Assembly (NCBI RefSeq): GCF_000737195.2
Contig: NZ_JALM01000080.1
Location: forward strand, 1 to 38,205
DNA length: 38,205 nucleotides
Source: Sciscionella sediminilitoris
Lineage (GTDB): Bacteria; Actinomycetota; Actinomycetes; Mycobacteriales; Pseudonocardiaceae
Reading direction: 5' to 3'
The notes beneath the pieces were generated by a model, which worked only from the letters and a program-made list of their open reading frames with translations, was not told the origin of the DNA and did not search any database. Position numbers and translations under genes: made by a program. This document shows positions 16,040 to 23,557 of this stretch, piece by piece (position 1 is the first letter of the stretch; every line of letters starts with the position of its first letter).

Positions 16040-17242
16040 TCACCCCAGCCACGCCGAAACCACCCGCAGCGCCTGGCGCGGATTGAGCCGTGGATCGCAG
16101 AAGCTGGTGTACTTGTCTCCGACGTGTTCGATCTGCGCCGCGGTCGGCACGCACTCGGTCACCTCGTCGGGTGTGGTCTCCAGATGCAACCCGCCGGCGA
16201 CCCCGCCCGCGGAGCGCACCGCGACCTGGAACTGCCGCACCTCGCTCATCACCGTGCGCAGGAACCGGGTCTTCAGCCCGTCCGCGGTCTTGACCGTGTT
16301 GCCGTGCATGGGATCGCTGAGCCAGATCACCGGATGTCCCGCCGCCCGGACCGCTCCGACCAGCGGCGGCAGCATCCGCGCCACCTGCGCCTCGCCCATC
16401 CGCGCGATCAGGGTGAGCCTGCCCGGCTCGCGATCCGGGTCCAGCCGCTCGCAGACGGCGAGCAGATCGTCCCTTGTCATGCCCGGCCCCACCTTGCACG
16501 CCACCGGATTGGCCACCCTCGCGAGCAGCGCCACGTGTGCGCCGTCCACCTGGCGGGTGCGGTCGCCGATCCACGGCAGATGCGTGGACGTGAGCAGCAG
16601 ATCACCACGAACATCGCGGCGCAGCAGGGGAATCTCGTAGTCCAGCACCAGGGCCTCGTGACTGGTCCACACCGGAGCGAGCAACCGCGCACCGCCGGTT
16701 CCCGAACCCCAGCCCAGATGCCCGAGCACCTCGCCGGAGGCCTGATAGGCCGACATCATCCGGTCCGGATCGGCCTTGCGCAGTTCCGGATCGGGCTCCG
16801 GCGCATTGACCAGATGCCCGCGGTACACCGGAAGTTCCCGGCCGCCGACCCGTTCGACCGGGGCCGACCGGGGTTTGGCGAACTGGCCGCCGATGCGCCC
16901 GATCCGCACCACCGGTTTGTGCGTGGCCAGCATCAGCGCACCGGCCAGCAGCTCCAGCACCCCGACCTTGCGGGCCACGTAGCCGCGAGTGCACTCCGCC
17001 GGGTCCTCCGCGCAGTCGCCCGCCTGCACCGCGACCGCCTCGCCGAGGCTCACCGCGGCGAGCAGCGCGCGCAGGTTGCGCACATCCTCGGCACGCACCA
17101 GCGGTTCGGCGAACCCCAGTTGTTCGCCGATCTGCCTGGCCCGCACCGGGTCGTGCCACGGCGGCTGCTGCTGAGCCGGTATCCGCCGCAGGTCGGTCAC
17201 CGCACTGTCCACTGTGGTCTCCTGACTCGGTGTCCCGGTCAT
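16040..17242 (-). CDS. phzC: Class II 3-deoxy-D-arabino-heptulosonate-7-phosphate (DAHP) synthase, PhzC-type
   Basis: 400 aa. Class II DAHP synthase motifs are clear: AVQAGDCAEDPAECT with the metal-ligand Cys77, RIGRIGGQFAKPRS, and WLSDPMHGNTVKT followed by LHLETTPDEVTEC. It condenses PEP and erythrose-4-phosphate at the entry of the shikimate pathway. It is roughly 60 residues shorter than housekeeping class II enzymes such as that of Mycobacterium tuberculosis, lacking the N-terminal extension linked to allosteric control. Short PhzC-type enzymes are associated with secondary metabolism and weak feedback inhibition. The ATG at 17242 overlaps the esterase stop (ATGA), which fixes the start. 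It would boost chorismate supply for PhzE. Confidence 0.93.
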   Translation of the reverse strand: MTGTPSQETTVDSAVTDLRRIPAQQQPPWHDPVRARQIGEQLGFAEPLVRAEDVRNLRALLAAVSLGEAVAVQAGDCAEDPAECTRGYVARKVGVLELLAGALMLATHKPVVRIGRIGGQFAKPRSAPVERVGGRELPVYRGHLVNAPEPDPELRKADPDRMMSAYQASGEVLGHLGWGSGTGGARLLAPVWTSHEALVLDYEIPLLRRDVRGDLLLTSTHLPWIGDRTRQVDGAHVALLARVANPVACKVGPGMTRDDLLAVCERLDPDREPGRLTLIARMGEAQVARMLPPLVGAVRAAGHPVIWLSDPMHGNTVKTADGLKTRFLRTVMSEVRQFQVAVRSAGGVAGGLHLETTPDEVTECVPTAAQIEHVGDKYTSFCDPRLNPRQALRVVSAWLG

Positions 17243-18882
17243 GGTCTCGGTACCCATCCGGCGCTGTCCCAGAACCGGAGCTGACGCAGTTTCGGCGTGG
17301 TCGCGATGCGCGCCACCGTTTCGCCGCCGAGGATCATCGTGCTCGGCAGTTGCGGATCGAACAGGGGCAGCGCTGGTGCACCACTGGCCCGCGGCACACC
17401 GGTCCACGCGAAATTCGCGACCAGGTCCATGAACACGCCGGAGATCCTGCGCTCGAGCGGGCCGTCGCCGAATTTCGCCACGTTCCCGGGAATCCCGTTG
17501 GTGCCGAACAGGAACGGGGAGGTCGCCTCGTGCGGGGTGCCGAAGTACGGCGGCCGCACCGGATGCGCGAACTCCATGGCATAGAACGGGGTCCGGCCAT
17601 GGCGCGCGTGCCGTTCGGCGAGCCGGACGATCTGGTAGCGGAACAGCCCATCGCCCCACACCTCGGTCCAGATCGAGAGCGGATCGGTGGGCAGTCCGTC
17701 CGCCACCGCCGCCGCACGGTAAGCGGAGACGCAGGCATCGACCTGTGCGTTGGTGACCCGCACCGCGCCCTTGTCCAGAAAGGCGTGCACGCAGTCGTGC
17801 AGTTCGGCATCGTTCGCAGGCGCCGGGCGCGGATCCGGAACCGGAGCGCCCGGGGCGGTGTAGAACGAACCCTCGGTGTCCGCGTGGATACTGAACACCG
17901 GGATCCGCGGGTTCGGCGCCTGGTACTCGAATTCCGGCAGCCAGCGCCCGCCCCGCACCGGTCCGCGGTATTCCCGCCCGCTGCGCACGATCCGCGCGGT
18001 CGGGCTGCCGGCGAACACCGATTCCCAGACCCGCTGGAGCTCGGCGGGCGAGACCGAACGCAGTCCGCGCACCGTGGTGTCCAGCCGGCGCGCCATCGTC
18101 CGGTAGACGGTGCGCGCGTCCTCCGGGGTCAGGGTGTTCGCCGGATTCCAGACATGGCACGGACTGATCGGCACCATCCGGCGGACGATCCCCCGCAGTT
18201 CCGGCAGAATGCCGAGCTGCCAGGTGCTCGCACCACCCGCCGAGGTACCGACGAGCGTGATGTTGTCCGGGTCCCCGCCGAAGGCGCCCGCGTTCCGCTT
18301 CACCCAGCGCAGCAGCGCGGCCTGATCCTGCAGTCCCCAGTTCGCGTTGCTTCCGGTCACCGGGTCGGCCAGTTCCTCGTGGTGACCGAAACCGAACGGA
18401 CCCAGCCGGTAGTTGAAGGTCACCACCACCAGGTCACCGCGCTCGGCGAGCCGCGCCCCGTCGTAGGTCGGTTCACTGCCCGCGCCGAGCAGCCAGCCAC
18501 CGCCGTGGATGTAGACCAGAACCGGCCGCTTCCCCTCGGTGTCCGGGGTCCATACGTTGGCGTACAACGAATCCTCGCTGCCGCCCGGCAGAATCAACTG
18601 GTACGAGGGTGCGGCGAAGCTGGTGGCGTCCCGCACTCCGGACCACGGCACCGGCGGCCGCGGCGAGGCGAACCGTAAGGCACCGACCGGTGGCTGTGCG
18701 TACGGCACCCCGCGAAAGATCGCCAGCGAACCGCTGCGCTGCCCGGCGACCCGGCCGGAACTGGTGTGTGCCACCACCTTTCCGGCCGCGGCGACGCCAC
18801 CGGGCCGGGCCGGCGCCTGGCTGCTCGCCGCCGCAGAGATGGCCGCGCCGGTGGCACCGGCGAGAAAAGTTCGTCTCTGCAT
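17239..18882 (-). CDS. Type B carboxylesterase with Tat-like signal peptide
   Basis: 547 aa. The N-terminus MQRRTFLAGATGAAISAAAS has a twin arginine, a hydrophobic stretch and an Ala-rich cleavage region, so export by Tat is likely. The mature part is a carboxylesterase/para-nitrobenzyl-esterase-type alpha/beta hydrolase: IFRGVPYAQPPVGALRF, YIHGGGW (oxyanion hole, about 124-130), and the nucleophile elbow GTSAGG with Ser214. The ATG at 18882 has AAGGGGAG 8 nt upstream; an upstream in-frame start at 18927 would bury the signal. It is the first gene of the seven-gene operon and is coupled to DAHP synthase. A secreted esterase in a biosynthetic operon could activate or trim an exported product; this is inference. 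Confidence 0.88.
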   Translation of the reverse strand: MQRRTFLAGATGAAISAAASSQAPARPGGVAAAGKVVAHTSSGRVAGQRSGSLAIFRGVPYAQPPVGALRFASPRPPVPWSGVRDATSFAAPSYQLILPGGSEDSLYANVWTPDTEGKRPVLVYIHGGGWLLGAGSEPTYDGARLAERGDLVVVTFNYRLGPFGFGHHEELADPVTGSNANWGLQDQAALLRWVKRNAGAFGGDPDNITLVGTSAGGASTWQLGILPELRGIVRRMVPISPCHVWNPANTLTPEDARTVYRTMARRLDTTVRGLRSVSPAELQRVWESVFAGSPTARIVRSGREYRGPVRGGRWLPEFEYQAPNPRIPVFSIHADTEGSFYTAPGAPVPDPRPAPANDAELHDCVHAFLDKGAVRVTNAQVDACVSAYRAAAVADGLPTDPLSIWTEVWGDGLFRYQIVRLAERHARHGRTPFYAMEFAHPVRPPYFGTPHEATSPFLFGTNGIPGNVAKFGDGPLERRISGVFMDLVANFAWTGVPRASGAPALPLFDPQLPSTMILGGETVARIATTPKLRQLRFWDSAGWVPRP

Positions 18883-18977
18883 ACGACACACTCCCCTTCC
18901 GCGGGGCGAGGAAGTTCCACGGCCCAAGATCCATTCTCATTACCCGCCCCTGCGCCCACGAATAAGAAATTCCGACT

Positions 18978-19034
18978 CCGTCAGGTGACGAAAAGTGAGT
19001 CAGCTGCCCGAAAATACGTCAGGTCCGGGATACT
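18978..19034. repeat. Three tandem 19-bp direct repeats in the esterase/AsnB divergent promoter region
   Basis: Three consecutive 19-mers start at 18978, 18997 and 19016: CCGTCAGGTGACGAAAAGT, GAGTCAGCTGCCCGAAAAT and ACGTCAGGTCCGGGATACT. All share GTCAG at the same offset (18980, 18999, 19018), a T at unit position 9, an A at positions 15 and 17 and a final T; two carry CGTCAGGT. Exactly periodic repeats in a 287-bp divergent spacer suggest an activator or repressor array controlling the two biosynthetic transcripts. Confidence 0.55.
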
Positions 19035-19069
19035 TCCCGGACTTGCGCTGGCCCGATGAGCACCCACGA

Positions 19070-19116
19070 TAACGTTAGGTTGCGCGCCGACACAGCCCGG
19101 TGTAACTTCGGTTGCG
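19070..19116. repeat. Pair of near-identical 14/15-bp elements upstream of the AsnB-type gene
   Basis: TAACGTTAGGTTGCG at 19070-19084 and TAACTTCGGTTGCG at 19103-19116 share TAAC and GGTTGCG and start 33 bp apart, about three helical turns. The first begins with the perfect palindrome TAACGTTA. They lie between the 19-bp repeat array and the AsnB start and could be a second regulator site; significance is uncertain. Confidence 0.35.
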
Positions 19117-19169
19117 GGTCCATTTCGCGTTTCTTTCTATCAACCCAAGATCAGAATTAGTGGGTATTC

Positions 19170-21023
19170 ATGTGCGGTATGACCGGCTGGATCGGCTTCC
19201 AGCACGACCTGACCAAGTGTTCCGCGACGATCGAGGCCATGACCGAGACCATGGCCTGCCGGGGCCCGGACGACACCGGGAGCTATCTGGCCCGGCACGT
19301 GTCGTTCGGGCACCGCAGGCTTTCGGTGATCGACCTCGAAGGCGGCAGCCAGCCCATGACCGCCGAGCACGACGGGGAAACCGAGGCGGTCATCGTCTAC
19401 ACCGGCGAGGTGTACAACTTCCGCGAACTGCGCGCGGAATTGCGCAGGCGCGGTCACCACTTCCGCACCGAGAGCGACACCGAGGTGGTGTTGCGCGCCT
19501 ACCTGGAATGGGGCGAGGAATTCGCCGAACGGCTGAACGGGATGTACGCCTTCGCGATCTGGGACGCGCGCACCGAGGAACTGCTGCTGGTGCGCGACCG
19601 GATGGGCGTGAAGCCGCTGTACTACTACCCGACCGCGGACGGTCTGCTTTTCGGTTCGGAGCCGAAGGCGATCCTCGCGCATCCCGAGGTGCGCGCGGTG
19701 GTCGGGGCGGACGGCATCCGGGAGATGTTCGGCATCGTGAAGACGCCGGGACACGCGGTGTTCGAAGGCATGTACGAGGTCCGGCCGGGAACCCTGATCC
19801 GGGTATCGCGCACCGGACTGCGCACCACGACCTACTGGCAGCTCGAGGCCGCACCGCACACCGATGACCTGGAAACGACCATCGGCACGGTGCGCGATCT
19901 GTTGTCCGACATCGTCGAGCGGCAGCTGTTCGCCGATGTTCCGGTCGGCACCCTGCTTTCCGGCGGGCTGGACTCCAGCGCGGTCACCGCACTGGCCGCG
20001 CGCACCATCGCCGGGCAGCGATCGAACGAGCCGCTTCGTGCCTACTCCATCGACTTCACCGGCCACGACGATCGGTTCGAGGCGAACATCCAGTGGGCCG
20101 ATCCGGACACCCCGTTCGCCGTCGAGGTCGCCGAGTACACCGGGGCCGAACACGTACACGTCCTGCTGAACAACGCCGATCTGCTGGACCCGAAGGTGCG
20201 CCGGGCCGCGCTGCACGCACAGGACTTCCCGGTGTCCGCCGGTGACATGGAGTACTCGCTTCTGTTGCTGTGCAAGGCATTGCGCAAACACGTCACGGTG
20301 GCGCTCTCCGGTGAGGCTGCCGACGAACTGTTCGGCGGCTACACCTGGTTCCACGACCGGGAGGCGATCGACACCGACACCTTCCCGTGGCACACCCCGT
20401 TCCGCAACGGCGGCGGGATCGACGCGTGGCGCGCGGTCGGGCTGTGGGACCGGCTGGAGTTCACCGACTACATCAAGCACCGCTACGACGAAGCGCTCGC
20501 CGAGGTACCTCGGCTGGACGGGGAATCCAGCACCGAAGCCAGGATGCGCGAGCTCAGCTATCTCAACCTGACCCGGTGGGAACGCTGGCTGCTCGACCGC
20601 AAGGACCGGATCAGCATGGCGGTCGGGCTCGAGGTCCGGGTGCCGTTCTGCGATCACCGGCTGGTCGAGTACGTGTTCAACGCGCCCTGGTCGATGAAGA
20701 GCTTCGACGGCCGGGAGAAGAGCCTGCTGCGCGCCGCCATGCGCGGACTGCTGCCGGAATCCGTGCTGGAGCGCAAGAAGAGCCCTTATCCGTCCACACA
20801 GGACCTGAGCTACGAGCGCGCGCTGCGGGCGAAGCTGTCCGAACTGCTCGCCGCGGACGCGCCGGTGCGGGAACTGGTGTCCGCGGCCGAGATCCGCACA
20901 CTGCTCGACGTTCCGGAAGGGTCTTACCGGGTCGGCGGACTGTGGACCGCGCGATCGGTTCCGGAACGCCTGATCGAGTTCGACAACTGGGTGGCCGACT
21001 ACGACGTGACCGTCCGGCTCTGA
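19170..21023 (+). CDS. AsnB-type glutamine-dependent amidotransferase (asparagine synthetase family)
   Basis: 617 aa. The start MCGMTGW supplies the N-terminal Cys nucleophile of class II glutamine amidotransferases after Met removal, followed by CRGPDD, GHRRLSVIDL and ESDTEVVLRA. The synthetase half has the pyrophosphate loop SGGLDSS at 264-270 and LSGEAADELFGGY. Canonical family members have NGE at the oxyanion position of the glutaminase site; here it reads YTGEVYN, a variant whose effect is unclear. It activates a carboxylate as its adenylate and forms an amide. As a lone gene facing the seven-gene operon across a repeat-rich spacer, it probably amidates the cluster's aromatic or amino acid rather than serving general asparagine supply. 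The acceptor is unknown. Confidence 0.9.
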   Translation: MCGMTGWIGFQHDLTKCSATIEAMTETMACRGPDDTGSYLARHVSFGHRRLSVIDLEGGSQPMTAEHDGETEAVIVYTGEVYNFRELRAELRRRGHHFRTESDTEVVLRAYLEWGEEFAERLNGMYAFAIWDARTEELLLVRDRMGVKPLYYYPTADGLLFGSEPKAILAHPEVRAVVGADGIREMFGIVKTPGHAVFEGMYEVRPGTLIRVSRTGLRTTTYWQLEAAPHTDDLETTIGTVRDLLSDIVERQLFADVPVGTLLSGGLDSSAVTALAARTIAGQRSNEPLRAYSIDFTGHDDRFEANIQWADPDTPFAVEVAEYTGAEHVHVLLNNADLLDPKVRRAALHAQDFPVSAGDMEYSLLLLCKALRKHVTVALSGEAADELFGGYTWFHDREAIDTDTFPWHTPFRNGGGIDAWRAVGLWDRLEFTDYIKHRYDEALAEVPRLDGESSTEARMRELSYLNLTRWERWLLDRKDRISMAVGLEVRVPFCDHRLVEYVFNAPWSMKSFDGREKSLLRAAMRGLLPESVLERKKSPYPSTQDLSYERALRAKLSELLAADAPVRELVSAAEIRTLLDVPEGSYRVGGLWTARSVPERLIEFDNWVADYDVTVRL

Positions 21024-21034
21024 GCCGGACGGTC
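21008..21034. terminator. Bidirectional hairpin between AsnB and the luciferase-like gene
   Basis: GACCGTCCGGCTC (21008-21020) is perfectly complementary to 21022-21034, giving a 13-bp inverted repeat around a single T. Sterically about ten pairs with a 7-nt loop would form. The AsnB stop codon (21021-21023) lies in the loop, so the last codons of AsnB encode half of the stem. It sits between convergent genes and could stop transcription in both directions. Confidence 0.6.
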
Positions 21035-21038
21035 CCGG

Positions 21039-21929
21039 TCAGCCGAGCAGTTCGCGGACGGCGGGCACGACCTGACCGGCGAACCGCTCCACCTGCCCGA
21101 GTTCCTGGCGCTCGGGCCAGAAAACGAAGCTGCGGAAGGGTTGCTCGGTGGCCAGCCGGGCGATCAGCCGCGCCCACTGTCCGGCGGTGCCACGGATCGG
21201 CGCCGAACCCTGCCTGGCCTCCGCATCGCCCTCGGTATCGGTGATGGTGCCCACCAGCTGGGACATCCGCAGCACATCCGCGGGATCCCGGCCGGCCGCG
21301 AGCGCCGCCTCGTCGAGGATCGCGTTCGCGTTCGCCCACTTCTCGTAGGGCAGATAGGCCGGGATCGGCGCGGCCCAGCCCTCCGCGATCCGCCCGGTGA
21401 GCCGCAGCGAACGCGGCCCCTGCGCGCCGATCCAGATGCCGATCGGATGCGCGGGCGCCGGTCCCGCCTGAGCCCCGTCCAGGCTGTAGTACTTGCCGCG
21501 GAGCCCGACGGTGCCGCCCGGCCGCCACAGCGCGCGCAGGATCTGCACGGCCTCCTCGAGCGCGTCCAGCGCGTCGGCCGGGCTGAGCCGGTCGACGCCG
21601 AGGGTGGTGATCGCGTCCCAGTAGCCACCGGCCCCGATGCCGAGCTCGAACCGCCCGCCGGAGAGCAGATCCAGGCTGCTCGCGGTCTTGGCGAGCAGGG
21701 CGGGCGGGCGCAGCGGCAGCGTCACCACATCCGGGAAGAACCGCAGCCGATCGGTCCGCGCCAGCATGGTCGCGATCAGGCTCATGGTGTCCACGAACGC
21801 CGGTACGTACGGATGATCCTGCACGCCGACCAGATCGAGCCCGCCCTCCTCGGCCGCCGAGACGAGATCCTCGTGCAGGGCCAGATCGACCGAGGGGGAA
21901 AGGGAGAAACCGAATTCCAGTTCTGCCAT
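21039..21929 (-). CDS. Luciferase-like (LLM class) flavin/F420-dependent oxidoreductase
   Basis: 296 aa. LLM features include the N-terminal FGFSLSPS strand, LVGVQDHPYVP, RFFPDVVTLPLRPPALLAK, SGGRFELGIGAGGYWDA and IWIGAQGPRSLRLTGRIAEGW, a pattern shared by actinobacterial F420- or FMN-dependent oxidoreductases. Whether it uses F420H2 or FMNH2 cannot be told. ATG 21929 follows GGAAAAGG; an ATG at 21941 and a GTG at 21950 (overlapping the stop of the upstream transposase-like gene) are alternatives, the last implying coupling. It is convergent with AsnB and downstream of the transposase-like gene, so it is likely a tailoring redox enzyme of the cluster, by position only. Confidence 0.85.
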   Translation of the reverse strand: MAELEFGFSLSPSVDLALHEDLVSAAEEGGLDLVGVQDHPYVPAFVDTMSLIATMLARTDRLRFFPDVVTLPLRPPALLAKTASSLDLLSGGRFELGIGAGGYWDAITTLGVDRLSPADALDALEEAVQILRALWRPGGTVGLRGKYYSLDGAQAGPAPAHPIGIWIGAQGPRSLRLTGRIAEGWAAPIPAYLPYEKWANANAILDEAALAAGRDPADVLRMSQLVGTITDTEGDAEARQGSAPIRGTAGQWARLIARLATEQPFRSFVFWPERQELGQVERFAGQVVPAVRELLG

Positions 21930-21946
21930 GGCCTTTTCCATCACCG

Positions 21947-23119
21947 TCACGCCGCGGGCCGGTTGCCGATCGCGGTCGCCATCACCACGTGTGCCGCCGA
22001 GGCGAGCGTGACGTGCCGATGCCAGCCGTCGAAGGTACGGCCCGCGTAGTCCCGGATCCCCACCCGTTCGGAGATCTCCAGGAAGTCCTGGTCCACCCGT
22101 TCGGTCAGCTGCGCCAGCCGGACCAGTGCGGACGGTTGCGCCGTCGTCATCGTGGTGAGCCAGATCTGGCTCGGCCACTTCTGCCCGGGTTCGGCCATGC
22201 CGAGCAGGAGCAGATCCTCGGTGTGCTCCGCCTGCGCCGGGGTGCGCACCCGAACGGCGGCGACGAGCGTGGTCCGGGTGGCCGAACCGGAACCGGCCGA
22301 GACGACCATCCGCCGGGTTTCCCTCGCTGCCAGCATGATCTGGTAGGTGGACAGGAATTCCCCGGTGTGGCCCGGCAACGCGCGGTCGGTCACCAGGAGC
22401 CGGGTCGCGTGGCACACCCGGGACAGCAGCGGCACCCCGGTCGCGCGGAACCGCTCGGCCGCCTTCACCGCATCCATGTCCCGCGCGTCCAGCACCACCG
22501 GCTGCGCCGGGAGTTCACGCCGCATGGCCATGCCGAGGAACGCCTCGATCGCGCAGTCGCCGAGCGATTCCGGGCCGACATCCTCGGGGATCGCCGCCCG
22601 CTTGCGCCTTCCCGCGTCCTCGAACCAGGCAGGCGGAAGCCGCAGACGCCAATCGATCGGGCTGCTGATGTCCTCGGTGGCCGACCAGACACCCACCGCC
22701 TGCTGGGCGTTGAGCACCCGGCCGAACGCGGGGAAGTAGTCCTTGCCGACCCCGACCGAGTGTTCCCCGGCCTTCGGAATCACGATCGGCCGCACCACCC
22801 AGGCCTTCGGCGGCGCCAGCTGCATCACGTACCGCGCCAGCGCCCGCCGCACCGGCAACCAGTTCCAGGTCGATTCACTGATGAAATGATGCAGGCTCTG
22901 TTCGGTCGCCTGCCCGTCGAGCAGGGCCGCGATGTTCCGGATCGATTTCCGCCCGTCGACCTCGAGCAGACCGCGCAGGTATTCCAGGCCCCTCCTGCGC
23001 TGATCGGCCCGGGCCAGCGAGGCGAACAACACCGATGACAGTTCGGCGAGCACGACGGTGTCCACGGCAGCCGGCACCGTCACCGGCTTCGGTCTCTGCA
23101 TTATCCCCAGATATGGCAT
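21947..23119 (-). CDS. IS701-family transposase-like protein, probably domesticated (catalytic residues lost)
   Basis: 390 aa from the ATG at 23119. It has the family's N-terminal part (RRGLEYLRGLL, RKSIRNIAALL, QSLHHFISEST-W) and the block PKAGEHSVGV, where active IS701 transposases carry DDTGxPKKG-HSVGV. Here the two Asp positions are Arg and Pro (WVVRPIVIPK), and near the C-terminus the usual acidic IEEDF segment reads RVDQDF before GRTFDGWHRHVTL. At least two of the three catalytic acids therefore look absent, while the fold-defining residues remain. I saw no terminal inverted repeats or target duplication around it. Inactive relatives occur in actinomycete biosynthetic clusters; a DNA-binding role is plausible but unproven. 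An ATG at 23101 is an alternative start. Confidence 0.75.
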   Translation of the reverse strand: MPYLGIMQRPKPVTVPAAVDTVVLAELSSVLFASLARADQRRRGLEYLRGLLEVDGRKSIRNIAALLDGQATEQSLHHFISESTWNWLPVRRALARYVMQLAPPKAWVVRPIVIPKAGEHSVGVGKDYFPAFGRVLNAQQAVGVWSATEDISSPIDWRLRLPPAWFEDAGRRKRAAIPEDVGPESLGDCAIEAFLGMAMRRELPAQPVVLDARDMDAVKAAERFRATGVPLLSRVCHATRLLVTDRALPGHTGEFLSTYQIMLAARETRRMVVSAGSGSATRTTLVAAVRVRTPAQAEHTEDLLLLGMAEPGQKWPSQIWLTTMTTAQPSALVRLAQLTERVDQDFLEISERVGIRDYAGRTFDGWHRHVTLASAAHVVMATAIGNRPAA

Positions 23120-23557
23120 ACTTTTTCCATTTATGCGTCCCCAGTTGTATTTGGTAACCACTGTACCGGGCGACCGGGATTCTGACCAGCTTTATTTTTC
23201 ACCCCGCCGAAGCCTGGACACCGGCCATCGTCCGATGAAACCATTTGTTGATCATTCTTGTCCGAGATCCGATCGGTGTGCACCGCAATGGTCACAGCGA
23301 GTCATCGAATAGCCGCACACCACGGCATGACGCGGTTTGGGTAGTCACCCTCAGCAAGTTCGCCACGGTAGCCGAACACATCCGTTTCGTTACCGTAATA
23401 CGGTGAAGGGCTTTGTTTATTCTCCGGACACCGGCCCTAGCGCATTTCCGTGACACCGTTCCAGAAAAGTATCCGACACGAGTGGAATTCACATTGAATT
23501 CACCGGAACAGGTTCGGCGCGCCGCTGGGCCCGCTCGCCGAGCACCGGAATGCGCGC
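23120..23557. other. Intergenic stretch without a supported gene; likely right border of the biosynthetic cluster
   Basis: About 440 bases, noticeably more AT-rich than the surroundings (for example a TTTATTTTTCACC patch near 23194). Open frames here on both strands lack coding character and family resemblance. It must contain the promoter of the transposase-like gene and the end of the C45-type transcript. I see no convincing terminator, RNA gene or insertion-sequence end. Confidence 0.5.

Noticed and set aside
21947-23119. Active mobile element
   Set aside because: Catalytic acids appear replaced and no inverted repeats or target duplications are seen at its edges.
23120-23557. Small protein or RNA gene in the AT-rich gap
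   Set aside because: Short frames on both strands lack ribosome binding sites and coding bias, and no tRNA-like fold or strong hairpin was found; only short dyads such as GGGT-AGTC-ACCC near 23340 are present.
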